A stretch of DNA of 64,000 nucleotides from Paenibacillus sp. FJAT-26967 (GTDB taxonomy: Bacteria > Bacillota > Bacilli > Paenibacillales > NBRC-103111). Numbering within the stretch: position 1 is the first letter of the stretch; every line of letters starts with the position of its first letter. Positions 52,212 to 61,494 of the stretch are shown piece after piece. The position numbers and the translations under genes were made by a program. The notes below the pieces were generated by a model. The model made no database searches, was not told the origin of the DNA, and was given only the letters and a program-made list of their open reading frames with translations. Where the stretch lies: contig NZ_LMXH01000001.1 of assembly GCF_001541095.1 (NCBI RefSeq), forward strand, positions 1,886,842-1,950,841, written 5' to 3'.

Positions 52212-53105
52212 ATGACGACTACTCAAGTGATCCCCAGCCAAATCAGATTAAAAACTCTTTTCCGGGATGAAAAAATGCTGCTCCTTCTCAGTCTCACCGG
52301 GTTTATTCTGGCCGCCCTTATGGCACTTTATATCGCCCTGTTCGGGGAGGTGGTTCTTCCTGAAGGTAATGTAGAAAGTGCATTCTCATTCAATGCGGCA
52401 ATTGGCATGTTCGTCCTCTCAGTCGCTGCGATCCTTCCGTTAACGGGATGGACAGACCGGAAGCGCAGACGGTTTCGCTTCGTGTTTACGGCGGGCATAG
52501 CGTTCTGCTACGCAGCGGAGACCATTCAGCATTTACGCGGAATTAACCCCCGTTTTACCGAAGCGGGTAACGTATGGGATCGACTAACCGGTATGCTGTT
52601 CGGGTTAGATTCTTTGCTCCTTATCGTGCTTACCGTTATGCTGGCAGTACCTTTCTGGCGCAAGAGCCGTGCGAAGGGAGGACCGCTGCTTGCACTCAGC
52701 ATCAGGTATGCTTTCCTGTCTGTTTTCTTAGCGTATGCAGGCGGGATATGGATGATTATCGAGGAAAGCCGTTATACAGGAGATTCCGGTAATCTGATTT
52801 TCCTGCATGGACTTGGCTTTCATGCCCTCCAAAGCCTGCCGCTTATCGGCTGGCTGCTGACGAGCGCCGGCAGCAATATCAGGCATGGACGCTTGTTTAT
52901 ACACACAGGAGGCCTGGCTTGGCTATTGGCCATCCTTGCTCTGACCATCCAAACGGCATTAGGCCTGTCTGTGCTGGAGCTGTCTGTACTCCCGCTGTCT
53001 GCACTGGCCATGCTGGAAGTATGGGGCGGTGTTGCAGTCTTTGCAGCTGCGGTTCTCTATGCGTCCAGACAAGAATACTCGGCTGCATCCGGCAAGCAAA
53101 TATAA
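52212..53105 (+). CDS. Uncharacterised integral membrane protein under TetR control
   Basis: 297 residues with about eight hydrophobic segments (LLLLSLTGFILAALMALYIA, FNAAIGMFVLSVAAILPL, LFGLDSLLLIVLTVMLAVP and others). It has a conserved-looking HLRGINPRFTEAG after the third segment and HGLGFHALQSLPLIGWLL later. I do not recognise a transporter family. The regulator's own gene upstream and the shared operator suggest an inducible response to a toxic or signalling compound. Confidence 0.72.
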   Translation: MTTTQVIPSQIRLKTLFRDEKMLLLLSLTGFILAALMALYIALFGEVVLPEGNVESAFSFNAAIGMFVLSVAAILPLTGWTDRKRRRFRFVFTAGIAFCYAAETIQHLRGINPRFTEAGNVWDRLTGMLFGLDSLLLIVLTVMLAVPFWRKSRAKGGPLLALSIRYAFLSVFLAYAGGIWMIIEESRYTGDSGNLIFLHGLGFHALQSLPLIGWLLTSAGSNIRHGRLFIHTGGLAWLLAILALTIQTALGLSVLELSVLPLSALAMLEVWGGVAVFAAAVLYASRQEYSAASGKQI

Positions 53106-53124
53106 CGGGAATTCCAGATACGGC

Positions 53125-53153
53125 GCTGTTTCCTCCGGGAGGCAGCTCTTTTT
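53125..53153 (+). terminator. Terminator after the TetR-controlled gene
   Basis: GCTGTTTCCTCC pairs with GGGAGGCAGC with a small bulge, followed by TCTTTTTAATTTTTTT. Confidence 0.7.
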
Positions 53154-53197
53154 AATTTTTTTCAAATAAATAAAATGATATTTACTCTAGAAGACCG

Positions 53198-53225
53198 TTC
53201 TTAATCCTGGCTAAATTGTTATAAT
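53198..53225 (+). promoter_or_regulatory. Probable promoter of the histidine kinase gene
   Basis: TTCTTA (53198-53203), 16-base spacer, perfect TATAAT (53220-53225). Confidence 0.5.
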
Positions 53226-53343
53226 AGGGACAATGGATGACATCGTTGTTCTTCTCACAGCAGGATCATGCTTATTCGTAAGCGGGACGTGGAAGGAGAA
53301 GGGCTTGAAGCCCGCAATGCCGGGTTATATAAGGAGGCTTTTT

Positions 53344-56300
53344 GTGAATAACCCTTTACATGGCAATCGTACGATCAGTGAACCGATGTTTCGTTCAGCG
53401 GTGAGCGGCTTGGCCCTCGTATCCCCGGATAGCGGAATCTGGTTAAGAGTGAATCCTGCACTATGCTCCATGCTCGGATTTACCGAGGCTGAGATGGCGG
53501 ATCGCTTGGAACAAGACCTCTCATACATTCAGGATTCAGATCTGATCAAGTATGATGAAATTTATAAGCAGTTGCTGCAAAATCCCGGCGAGAGCTTTCA
53601 AGTCGAGAAAAGATATAGGCATAAAAACGGCCATCCGGTCTGGATGTCTGTGCACGTATCTTTACTTGGAGATCCTCAGGATGTTCAAACCCCGTTATTT
53701 CTTTATCAGCAGATGACGGATATTACCAGAATGAAGGCGGCAGAGCAGCGGGTTCAGGAGTTCGAGTATTTCGACCTCGTTATGTCCACGAGCCTTCAGG
53801 ATGTCGTTTCGATCAGTACACCCGATGGTACGATTCTCTACATATCTCCTTCCGTTCAAGCACTGCTGGGGTATTCGCCCGAAGAGATGGTCGGATCTTA
53901 CCGGGGGAATTTCTACCATGCGGATGATGCGGCACAAATGCGTTTGCCCAATAAATTATATTCGGAGAAAGATGTGTTTACGCGGCGTGTGAGACATAAG
54001 AACGGTCATTTCATCTGGCTTGAAACCGCTTTTCAAGTGGTAAGGGACAGCACGGGTAAAGAAGAAAAGGTTCTTTCTATCGGCCGGAATGTCACGGACA
54101 GAATCAAATATGAGACCCGAATGGCGGAAGCTCAGCGCATAGCTAACATCGGATCCTGGGATTGGGACATAGTTGCATCCAAACTTTCTTTTTCGGAAGA
54201 AATGAGACGGATCTTCGGTTATCAGATTCCGGCTGAAGATGTTAACACAGATCTGTTTCAGAAATGCATTCATCCCGATGATCTGGAGAAAGTGATTGTC
54301 AGTATCGAGGAGGCTGTACTCAGGGGGAAATCTTATGAACTCGAGTACCGGATTATTCTGCCGGATTTCTCCATACGGACGATTAGCGGCTTCTGGGATG
54401 TAAGCCTGAACGATGCCGGCCAGCCCATCCTCGTGGTAGGTTTGGTGCAGGATGTAACGGAGCGCAGGCAGATGGAAGAGCGACTCAGAGAAAGCGAGAA
54501 AAATTATCGGCTGATCTCGGAATACTCCATTGATTTTATATCTCGTCATGATTCTGATGAACAAGCCACTTTCCAGTTCGTATCTCCTATATGCCTCGAA
54601 ATGCTCGGGTACGAGCAGGAAGAAATGATCGGTACTGCCGGATTGAGTTACATTCATCCGCAAGATGTTGACAGGGTAAGGAAATACCTCGAGGATAATC
54701 TGAATGAAGAAATTGCGAAGACGGTTACGTTCCAGTTCAGGCGTAAGGACGGGACTTATGTCTGGTTTGAAACGACCAGCCGTTATACGTATGATGAGCA
54801 TGGCAATGTTGAAGCTATTATTGCTATTTCGAGAGATGTTACCGAACGGAAGCGTTATATCGAGCAAATTGAAAAGTTAAGCTATGAACATGCACTTATT
54901 TTAAATTCCGCATCTGAGGGAATCTTCGGTGTTGATCTTTCGGGGAATGCCATGTTTATTAATCCTGCAGGCGCAGCTATGCTTGGCTATACGACCGAGG
55001 AGCTGATTGGAAGCTTACTTCTAAGCATGATTCAGCAAACAGAAACGGATGGTACCCACTATAAAGCGGGCCATTCTCCGATCCAACGTGCGGTTTCCCA
55101 AGGAATTTCAATCAGTAACCGGGAAGGCGTTTTCTGGAGGAAAGACGGATCGAGTTTTTTGGCCGAATACCAGGCAACGCCTCTTTTTGATAAAGGGGAT
55201 AGAAAAGGAATCGTAGTTGTCTTCCACGATGTGACCAACGAGAAAGAAATTATACGGGCCAAGGAAGCTGCAGAACAGGCTGACCGGGCCAAATCTGAAT
55301 TTCTTGCGATTATGAGCCATGAGCTGAGGACGCCTATGAATGGAATCATGGGTATGACCGGTCTGCTGATGGAAACGGATTTGACGGAGGAGCAGCGCAG
55401 CTATGCCGATATAATCCGGATCAGCAGTGATGCCTTACTGCATATTTTGAATGAAATTCTAGATTTCAGCAAAATTGAAGCCGGCAAAATGGATCTCGAC
55501 CTGAAACCGGTGGATGTCCGGTCTACTTTAGAACATGTGCTGGACTTATTTACAACCAAGACCAGGGAGAAGAACATCAGTCTGTCCGCAGAAGTATCCG
55601 CAGATATTCCTTTATTTGTAGTAACAGATGAAACAAGGCTGCGTCAGATTCTAATCAATCTAATAGGCAATGCGGTGAAATTTACCGAGAAAGGGAGCAT
55701 AACCGTTGTTGCAGAGCGATTGGGAGACAGTAAGCAGGATATGCTCCTGCAGTTTGCGGTCAAGGATACGGGAATAGGCGTACCTGAGAATAAGAAGGCG
55801 TTGTTATTTCAGTCCTTCTCGCAGCTGCATCCTGCTATTAACCGTAAATACGGAGGAACGGGTCTTGGGCTGTCCATCAGCAAGAAAATCGTCGAATTAA
55901 TGGGCGGTGAAATCGGAATGGAGAGTCAGGAGGGAATAGGTTCGAATTTTCATTTCTTTTTACCCGTACAATCTCCTGCAAGCACTTCTAAAGTTCACCT
56001 GTATGAAACTCTGCAAGCTGCATCGATAGAGCAGAGCGAAAGTGCGATTACTTTACTTAACCAAGCGCCTATGAACGTTCTGATCGTCGATGATAACCAG
56101 GTGAACCGCCAGCTTCTGCATACGATTCTGTCCAAGATGGGACTGGACGCAGATAGTGCTTGCAATGGACTCCAAGCTGTAGAGGCGGTTACTGCCGGAT
56201 CCTATGATCTGGTATTCATGGATGTACAAATGCCGGTTATGGACGGTTTTGAAGCGGTGGAAGTTATCCATCAGCGGTTAGACGAAGCGAAGCGGCCCGT

Positions 56301-56469
56301 TATCATAGCTGTAACCGCTTTTGCCAGAGAAGAAGACAGGCAGGCTTGTCTGAGCAGAGGGATGCAGGACTTTATCAGCAAACCCGTGCATGTCGCGGAA
56401 GTGGAACGTGTCCTGCGGACATGGGCGAATCCTGTAAAGCGGGTAACGGAAGAAAGCGGTCCGGAATAA
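53344..56469 (+). CDS. Hybrid histidine kinase with five PAS domains and a receiver
   Basis: 1041 residues, no membrane segment, so probably cytosolic. Five PAS/PAC units fill the first 630 residues (repeated landmarks MLGFTEAEM, LLGYSPEEM, MLGYEQEEM, MLGYTTEEL and FHDVTNEKE). The kinase core follows: H-box SHELRTPMNG with His659, N-box LINLIGNAVKFTEKG, G1 DTGIGVP and G2 GGTGLGLSI. The C-terminal receiver has NVLIVDDNQ, phospho-acceptor Asp960 in FMDVQMP and the lysine in FISKPVH. GTG 53344 is placed by AAGGAGG; the longer frame from 53233 has no site. No partner regulator is adjacent. Confidence 0.92.
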   Translation: MNNPLHGNRTISEPMFRSAVSGLALVSPDSGIWLRVNPALCSMLGFTEAEMADRLEQDLSYIQDSDLIKYDEIYKQLLQNPGESFQVEKRYRHKNGHPVWMSVHVSLLGDPQDVQTPLFLYQQMTDITRMKAAEQRVQEFEYFDLVMSTSLQDVVSISTPDGTILYISPSVQALLGYSPEEMVGSYRGNFYHADDAAQMRLPNKLYSEKDVFTRRVRHKNGHFIWLETAFQVVRDSTGKEEKVLSIGRNVTDRIKYETRMAEAQRIANIGSWDWDIVASKLSFSEEMRRIFGYQIPAEDVNTDLFQKCIHPDDLEKVIVSIEEAVLRGKSYELEYRIILPDFSIRTISGFWDVSLNDAGQPILVVGLVQDVTERRQMEERLRESEKNYRLISEYSIDFISRHDSDEQATFQFVSPICLEMLGYEQEEMIGTAGLSYIHPQDVDRVRKYLEDNLNEEIAKTVTFQFRRKDGTYVWFETTSRYTYDEHGNVEAIIAISRDVTERKRYIEQIEKLSYEHALILNSASEGIFGVDLSGNAMFINPAGAAMLGYTTEELIGSLLLSMIQQTETDGTHYKAGHSPIQRAVSQGISISNREGVFWRKDGSSFLAEYQATPLFDKGDRKGIVVVFHDVTNEKEIIRAKEAAEQADRAKSEFLAIMSHELRTPMNGIMGMTGLLMETDLTEEQRSYADIIRISSDALLHILNEILDFSKIEAGKMDLDLKPVDVRSTLEHVLDLFTTKTREKNISLSAEVSADIPLFVVTDETRLRQILINLIGNAVKFTEKGSITVVAERLGDSKQDMLLQFAVKDTGIGVPENKKALLFQSFSQLHPAINRKYGGTGLGLSISKKIVELMGGEIGMESQEGIGSNFHFFLPVQSPASTSKVHLYETLQAASIEQSESAITLLNQAPMNVLIVDDNQVNRQLLHTILSKMGLDADSACNGLQAVEAVTAGSYDLVFMDVQMPVMDGFEAVEVIHQRLDEAKRPVIIAVTAFAREEDRQACLSRGMQDFISKPVHVAEVERVLRTWANPVKRVTEESGPE

Positions 56470-56518
56470 AATAGCAGCGAGTTGGAAACCTAAAGACTGG
56501 TTTCTAAGCGAAAGAAAG

Positions 56519-56546
56519 CGGGCCTCTGCTAGTGGAGGCTCGTTTT
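56519..56546 (+). terminator. Terminator after the hybrid kinase
   Basis: CGGGCCTC (56519-56526) pairs with GAGGCTCG (56535-56542), then TTTTCATTTT. Confidence 0.75.
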
Positions 56547-56607
56547 CATTTTAAAGAAAGGAGAAATTCGGAGAGAGCATAACTTTTGTGGGGGATTATT
56601 CTGGAGT

Positions 56608-56636
56608 TTGTGAACTGAACGAGGATCGACTATAAT
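56608..56636 (+). promoter_or_regulatory. Sigma-A promoter of yojF-bshB2
   Basis: TTGTGA (56608-56613), 17-base spacer, TATAAT (56631-56636). Confidence 0.7.
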
Positions 56637-56690
56637 AAAATAGATTAGACGCTTACGTTTAGTAATTGTAATGCAATTGGAGGAGAGCTT

Positions 56691-57038
56691 ATGCAGCTTA
56701 TAGATGAGGCCGGAGTTCAGCAGATTCTTGATCGGCTCAAGGGCCAGGACTTATATATTCACCTGGAAATGACGAATGGTGCGTATGCTTCGCACATGGA
56801 TAAATCGAGGCATACGGCATCTACTTTTATAAAGAATGCGCAGGTCCGTTACAGCGAAGGGTCCATTGCGGGCAAAGGCCCATACCGGGTCGGATTGAAG
56901 CTGGAGCAGGGCGGCTGGGTCTACTCGGAAGGGCTTACTCACTGGGAAGATTCGGAGACGGAAAGGCTGGTTATGGCAGGGCATGACAAAGAAGGCAGAC
57001 TTGTCGTTGCACTCCAGCTGAGCCGGGAACCATTTTAA
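56691..57038 (+). CDS. yojF: YojF-family protein (DUF1806)
   Basis: 115 residues. GQDLYIHLEMTNGAYASHMDKSRHTASTFIKNA (ends GQDLYIH and FIKNA) is the family core. It is found next to bshB2 in Bacillus and here again, 22 bases upstream, so a role around bacillithiol synthesis is inferred from context. GGAGGAG precedes the ATG. Confidence 0.88.
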   Translation: MQLIDEAGVQQILDRLKGQDLYIHLEMTNGAYASHMDKSRHTASTFIKNAQVRYSEGSIAGKGPYRVGLKLEQGGWVYSEGLTHWEDSETERLVMAGHDKEGRLVVALQLSREPF

Positions 57039-57060
57039 ATAGAAAAGAAGGTGTACGGAC

Positions 57061-57711
57061 ATGGAACGACATATACTTGTAATTCTGCCTCACCCCGATG
57101 ATGAAGCATTCAGCAGTTCGGGTACATTGGCATCTCATATCCAAAAGGGGACGCCCGTAACATACGCCTGTTTGACCTTGGGAGAGATGGGCCGTAACAT
57201 GGGCAGTCCGTTGTTTGCCAACCGGGTTACCTTGCCGACGATCCGCCGGGTAGAACTCGAAGAATCCTGCCGCGCCATTGGCATTCAGGATCTTCGTATG
57301 CTGGGCTTCCATGACAAAACCATCGAATTTGATCAGACACGGCTGACTCAGAAGGTAGAGGAACTTCTGGAGGAGTTAAAACCTTCGCTCGTCATCACCT
57401 TCTATCCGGGTTACAGCGTACATCCGGACCATGATGCGACTGGAGCAGCTGTAATTAGGGCTGTCGGAAAGCTGCCCGCGGCGGATCGCCCCGTTATTCA
57501 CTGTATCGCATTCTCCAAAGGCTGTGAGAATGAGATCGGTAAGCCAGATATTATTAATGATGTTAAAGAATACACGGAGAACAAAATCCGCTCCGTGCAG
57601 GCTCATAAATCCCAATTCTCTCTCGGACAGATGGTAACCGGCAAGTCGGTTGATGACCCTGCAGTGCGTCAGAGGCTTGGGACTGAACAGTTCTGGACTT
57701 ACCGGATTTAA
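57061..57711 (+). CDS. bshB2: Bacillithiol biosynthesis deacetylase BshB2
   Basis: 216 residues of the LmbE/PIG-L fold. The zinc motif LPHPDDEAF holds His11, Asp13 and Asp14; GYSVHPDHDATG supplies the third ligand. BshB enzymes remove the acetyl group from GlcNAc-malate on the way to bacillithiol, and BshB2 also acts on bacillithiol S-conjugates. The pairing with yojF is the Bacillus arrangement and supports the name. Confidence 0.9.
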   Translation: MERHILVILPHPDDEAFSSSGTLASHIQKGTPVTYACLTLGEMGRNMGSPLFANRVTLPTIRRVELEESCRAIGIQDLRMLGFHDKTIEFDQTRLTQKVEELLEELKPSLVITFYPGYSVHPDHDATGAAVIRAVGKLPAADRPVIHCIAFSKGCENEIGKPDIINDVKEYTENKIRSVQAHKSQFSLGQMVTGKSVDDPAVRQRLGTEQFWTYRI

Positions 57712-57743
57712 GAGGCAGCCGTTCAAAAGAGTACTTGATAAGA

Positions 57744-57774
57744 AACAGCTCTGGCATAGCCGGAGCTGTTTTTT
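57744..57774 (+). terminator. Strong terminator after bshB2
   Basis: A twelve-pair stem (AACAGCTCTGGC with GCCGGAGCTGTT, one wobble), ATA loop, then TTTT. Confidence 0.9.
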
Positions 57775-57884
57775 GTATTTTAATAAGGAAAGGGAGATGG
57801 CTGAATAAAGGAAACGGAAAATGATTAGCGAATAGTGGGATAGGAAACCGGTAGGGTTATCAAGGGTTATCGGATGTATAATTA

Positions 57885-58310
57885 TCAGCCCAAATCTCGG
57901 TTCAACCAGTACATCCCGGGAGCATCGGAACTGCGTTCCATAAATCCGAATTTTTTGTAGAATTCCGCTTTTGCTTGCGCACAACACAGTTGTACGGAGA
58001 CTATATGATGATTTGTACATTGGAGCAGCAGAGCTTTGAGTACGGAGCTTCCTATTCCTTGTTTCTGATAATCGGGATGAACTATGAGATCACAGATAAA
58101 GGATTGAAAAACCCCATCCGAAAGAACTCGGCCGAAACCGACTAGATCCTGATTATGATAAGCAGACATGGTAAACCAACTAGTTGAAACTCCTTCATAG
58201 ATTTTATTCTCACTTAGTTGAATAATTCCGTTCCAACCCGTTGTTTGAAACAATTGATAGAGCTCGGTTTTATGGGGAAGATGAGGAACGTATGTTATCA
58301 TAAGCAACAC
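57885..58310 (-). CDS. GNAT N-acetyltransferase
   Basis: 141 residues. LVGFGRVLSDGVFQSFICDLIVHPDYQKQGIGSSVLKALL (ends LVGFG and LKALL) contains the acetyl-CoA loop Q-K-Q-G-I-G. The end AEFYKKFGFMERSSDAPGMYWL is typical of the small GNATs found beside many bacillar genes. The substrate is unknown. Confidence 0.87.
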   Translation of the reverse strand: MLLMITYVPHLPHKTELYQLFQTTGWNGIIQLSENKIYEGVSTSWFTMSAYHNQDLVGFGRVLSDGVFQSFICDLIVHPDYQKQGIGSSVLKALLLQCTNHHIVSVQLCCAQAKAEFYKKFGFMERSSDAPGMYWLNRDLG

Positions 58311-58477
58311 CTGCTTTGGATAATTTTATTAATTAATAATACATAATTCTGTATAAATATACAATCACTTTTGTATGGGATTAGTGGTTTCAAGTAATTG
58401 AAATAGTACTTTATTAAAAGTTATTGTATGGCGATATTATAACTAAACGCTGTTCGTGAAGGTTGGGTGCATATTCT

Positions 58478-58993
58478 ATGCAGTGGAGTAAAATGAAAAT
58501 GCGGATTGAATCACGCTTATGTGACTCATTAAGAGGGAGAATTCAGTATAACAGCACTCGTTATCGAGGTAGTCATGATCAAGTAGGGAGAGCCTGGATA
58601 ACTCTTGATCATGTAATTCTGCATGATTTTTGCACGATGAAAAAAAGTTATAAGTATAATGCTTTAGCTGATTCCATACTAAAGGAAAATAATTGCCTCG
58701 ATTGGGAAGATCCTCTTCAACAAAAAGAGTACTATCAAGCTTATGAACTTGCAGCTCAAATTTTGCAAAATCAAGGTTTTTATTATCAGTATCAATTTTA
58801 CGATGCTATTGAGGAATTTCTGAATCAGTCAGTAAATAGAGCCATAACTTCAGAGAATGCTATGATAAGATCTTTTGCTTATTTAGATAAGCGGGTTGGA
58901 AAAAGAACCTTGTTGAGAATAAAAGAAGATAAAGATAGGATGGCTATGAAGTTTCTTGATGTAAGAAAGAAAGCGGAAGGGATTCATTTTTAG
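58478..58993 (+). CDS. SF0329-family-like hypothetical protein in an AT-rich island
   Basis: 171 residues. The start MQWSKMKMRIESRLCDSLRG with IQYNSTRYRGSHDQVGRAWITLD matches what I remember of the SF0329 family, proteins without known function often in mobile or defence-associated regions. Base composition is clearly AT-richer than the neighbours, and the flanks 58311-58477 and 58994-59100 are AT-rich too, so recent acquisition is possible. The ribosome site before ATG 58478 is weak; TTG 58463 is in frame. Confidence 0.65.
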   Translation: MQWSKMKMRIESRLCDSLRGRIQYNSTRYRGSHDQVGRAWITLDHVILHDFCTMKKSYKYNALADSILKENNCLDWEDPLQQKEYYQAYELAAQILQNQGFYYQYQFYDAIEEFLNQSVNRAITSENAMIRSFAYLDKRVGKRTLLRIKEDKDRMAMKFLDVRKKAEGIHF

Positions 58994-59049
58994 CGGAACA
59001 TTTCTATTGATTGCAGGTCTCGTAGATTAGATCGTAAGGAAATATCACT

Positions 59050-59090
59050 TAAGCTTCTCCTCTTCTATAGGAATAGGGTGAAGCTTATTT
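59050..59090 (+). terminator. Hairpin after the AT-rich gene
   Basis: TAAGCTTC (59050-59057) pairs with GAAGCTTA (59080-59087), followed by TTTCTATTTCC. Confidence 0.55.
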
Positions 59091-59119
59091 CTATTTCCGC
59101 TGCAAAGGCAGGAAAATAG

Positions 59120-59148
59120 TTGAATTACAATGGAATATGTTGTATATT
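59120..59148 (+). promoter_or_regulatory. Promoter of the SorC-trpB-trpA operon
   Basis: TTGAAT (59120-59125), 17-base spacer, TATATT (59143-59148). Confidence 0.6.
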
Positions 59149-59173
59149 CGTCCTATGAACATAAGTGTTATTG

Positions 59174-59189
59174 ATGTACATATGTACAT
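59174..59189. promoter_or_regulatory. Perfect 16-base palindrome, candidate SorC operator
   Basis: ATGTACATATGTACAT lies about 25 bases downstream of the -10 element and 18 upstream of the regulator start, where a bound repressor would block transcription. A further half-site ACATGTGT follows. Confidence 0.65.
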
Positions 59190-59207
59190 GTGTAAATAGG
59201 AGGATGA

Positions 59208-60167
59208 ATGAATCTTATGCCAGAAAAGAATCCAGATCGCCTCCGTTTGTTGGTGAAAATCTGCCAGCTTTATTATGAAGACGGGTTGAATCAATTGGAC
59301 ATTGCCAAGCGTCTAGGGATATCCCGGCCGCATGTTAGTCGCATGTTGACTGCAGCCAAGAATGAAGGCATTGTGCGTATTGCGATTCATAATCCGTTTT
59401 CCGCAGAGCAGGAACTTGAGAAATTAATTATTAAGAAATTCGGCATCCAGGATGCACTGGTCGTCGATTCATCCGACATTGCCGCTTCCAGGCTGCATTC
59501 CTTATTAGGTCGTGCGAGCGCTCCATTATTAGAATCCGTGCTGAAAGATGGCGATATCGTAGGGGTTATGGCCGGACGGACAATAGGGCGGGTTGCCGAA
59601 GAACTGGATTATTTCCCGGTGGCCGGGCTTCATTTTGTTCCCTTGGTAGGGGGTTGGGGGTCAGATGGTGAATCGTGTCATGCGAACTCCAACGCTACTG
59701 CGTTCGCCAACAAATTAAAATCAAAATATTCGATTATTCACGCACCCGCAGTGGTTGCCAGCGAAGAAACAGGCCTGCTTTTACGTGAGGAACCTGAGAT
59801 TGCCAAGGTTCTAAAGCTTGCTCAGAACTGCCGTGTGGCGATTGTCAGTATTGGTGAAATGAGTGAACAGGCTACTATGGTGACTTCCGGAAGTTTCAAG
59901 CCTGATGAGGTTAATGATTTGAAAGAACGAGGCGCGGCTGCCAATTTGTGCGCTTCCTTTGTGGATCGGGATGGACAGGAAATTTCATTTCCCGGGGCCA
60001 ACAGAATGATCGGCTTGACAGTCCGGGAACTTCGCGGGATACCGTCAGTTATAGGCATCGCAGGCGGCACCGGGAAAGTCGAGGCGGTGACAGCAGCTTT
60101 ACGCGGCAAATGGGTCGATATTCTGGTAACCGATACGGTTGTGGCGCGGGAGATCGTTTCATCCTGA
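59208..60167 (+). CDS. SorC/DeoR-family sugar-binding transcriptional regulator
   Basis: 319 residues. N-terminal helix-turn-helix LNQLDIAKRLGISRPHVSRMLTAAKNEGIV; the rest is the SorC sugar-phosphate-binding domain (RLHSLLGRASAPLLESVLKDGDIVGVMAGRTI with ends RLHS and GRTI, PLVGGWG, GIAGGTGKVEAVTAAL). AGGAGG lies 4 bases before the ATG. Its stop is 34 bases before trpB, so it is first gene of an operon with trpBA, an unusual association. Confidence 0.9.
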   Translation: MNLMPEKNPDRLRLLVKICQLYYEDGLNQLDIAKRLGISRPHVSRMLTAAKNEGIVRIAIHNPFSAEQELEKLIIKKFGIQDALVVDSSDIAASRLHSLLGRASAPLLESVLKDGDIVGVMAGRTIGRVAEELDYFPVAGLHFVPLVGGWGSDGESCHANSNATAFANKLKSKYSIIHAPAVVASEETGLLLREEPEIAKVLKLAQNCRVAIVSIGEMSEQATMVTSGSFKPDEVNDLKERGAAANLCASFVDRDGQEISFPGANRMIGLTVRELRGIPSVIGIAGGTGKVEAVTAALRGKWVDILVTDTVVAREIVSS

Positions 60168-60201
60168 TAGATCAAAACATTAGAGAAGGAGAGACGTTTA
60201 T

Positions 60202-61494
60202 ATGTCTGACAAGAATGAGGCAGTGCAGTCTATTCCTGCCGCAGCTCATACGCTGGTAACCGAGAATGGCTATTACGGTAATTATGGCGGTATGTTTATA
60301 CCCGAAATATTAGTTCCAGCTTTTGATGAGATCAAGGAGCAGTTCCAAGCGATTCGGCATGATGATTCATTCTGGCAGCAATATTGTGCACTGCTGACCG
60401 GATACTCAGGGCGCCCTACGCCACTCACATTTGCGGATAGACTAACCGAGTATTTTGGCCGTGCACAAATATATATTAAGCGTGAGGATTTGAATCATAC
60501 GGGAGCCCATAAATTAAATAATGCGCTGGGCCAGGCCCTGCTTGCCAAGAAAATGGGCAAAACGAGGGTGATTGCGGAAACTGGAGCGGGGCAGCATGGA
60601 GTGGCTACCGCTACCGCTGCGGCCAAGTTGGGGCTGTCGGCGACAATTTATATGGGACGCGAGGATATGGAGCGGCAATATGCGAACGTCTTTTGGATGA
60701 AAAGACTAGGGGCTGAGGTCGTTGCGGTCGATTACGGTTCTCAGACTCTAAAGGATGCGATTAATGAGACGCTGAGAGACTGGGTTTCCAGCTTTGAAAC
60801 AACTCACTACATTCTGGGAACGGCTTCGGGCGCTCATCCTTTTCCTGCGCTTGTGTCGTACTTTCAGTCCGTGATCGGGATTGAAGCCAGAGAACAGATA
60901 TTGCGTGCAGCTGATCGGCTGCCGGATCGTGTTTATGCTTGTGTGGGCGGGGGATCCAATGCACTAGGCGTCTTCCAGGCCTTCTATACGGATGAAGATG
61001 TGACACTAATTGGTGTCGAGGCCGGCGGACAAGGGAAGGAATCCGGCAGGCACGCTTCACGCATCGCGTATGGAGAAGGAAAGTCCGGCGTAGCTCAAGG
61101 ATATAAAACTCTTTTCCTGCAAAATAACGACGGGCAGATGAACGATACATTCAGCATTGCGGCCGGTTTGGATTACGTGGGTGTATCGCCGATATTGGCT
61201 GATTTGGCCCAGTGCGGCAGGGTTCAGTTCTCAGCTGCGACTGATACTGAGGTGATTGAAGCGCTGAAGATCGTGATGAAAACCGAAGGACTCATTCCTG
61301 CGTTGGAATCAACACATGCATTTGCGGGAGCTTTTCAAGACATTGCCGAATCCTCCAAAACGGATATTTTCATGATTAATATGTCTGGACGCGGCGACAA
61401 AGATATCTTTAATATAGCGGAGGGATTGAATGATGAGGAATGGAAAGCCTTTATCCATCGAAAAAGCAGACAATTTGAAACTCAGTCTCGCTGA
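60202..61494 (+). CDS. trpB: Tryptophan synthase beta chain-like protein
   Basis: 430 residues, PLP-dependent. NGYYGNYGGMFIPEILVPAF is the TrpB start. The PLP lysine is Lys104 in GAHKLNNALGQALLAKKMGK, the catalytic glutamate lies in IAETGAGQHGVATA, and the phosphate loop is CVGGGSNALGVF. It would join indole and serine. Housekeeping residues are kept, but the GLDYVGVSPILADLAQCGRVQF region departs from the usual GLDYPGVGPEHAYL. It stands apart from any trp operon and is preceded by a SorC gene. Confidence 0.9.
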   Translation: MSDKNEAVQSIPAAAHTLVTENGYYGNYGGMFIPEILVPAFDEIKEQFQAIRHDDSFWQQYCALLTGYSGRPTPLTFADRLTEYFGRAQIYIKREDLNHTGAHKLNNALGQALLAKKMGKTRVIAETGAGQHGVATATAAAKLGLSATIYMGREDMERQYANVFWMKRLGAEVVAVDYGSQTLKDAINETLRDWVSSFETTHYILGTASGAHPFPALVSYFQSVIGIEAREQILRAADRLPDRVYACVGGGSNALGVFQAFYTDEDVTLIGVEAGGQGKESGRHASRIAYGEGKSGVAQGYKTLFLQNNDGQMNDTFSIAAGLDYVGVSPILADLAQCGRVQFSAATDTEVIEALKIVMKTEGLIPALESTHAFAGAFQDIAESSKTDIFMINMSGRGDKDIFNIAEGLNDEEWKAFIHRKSRQFETQSR

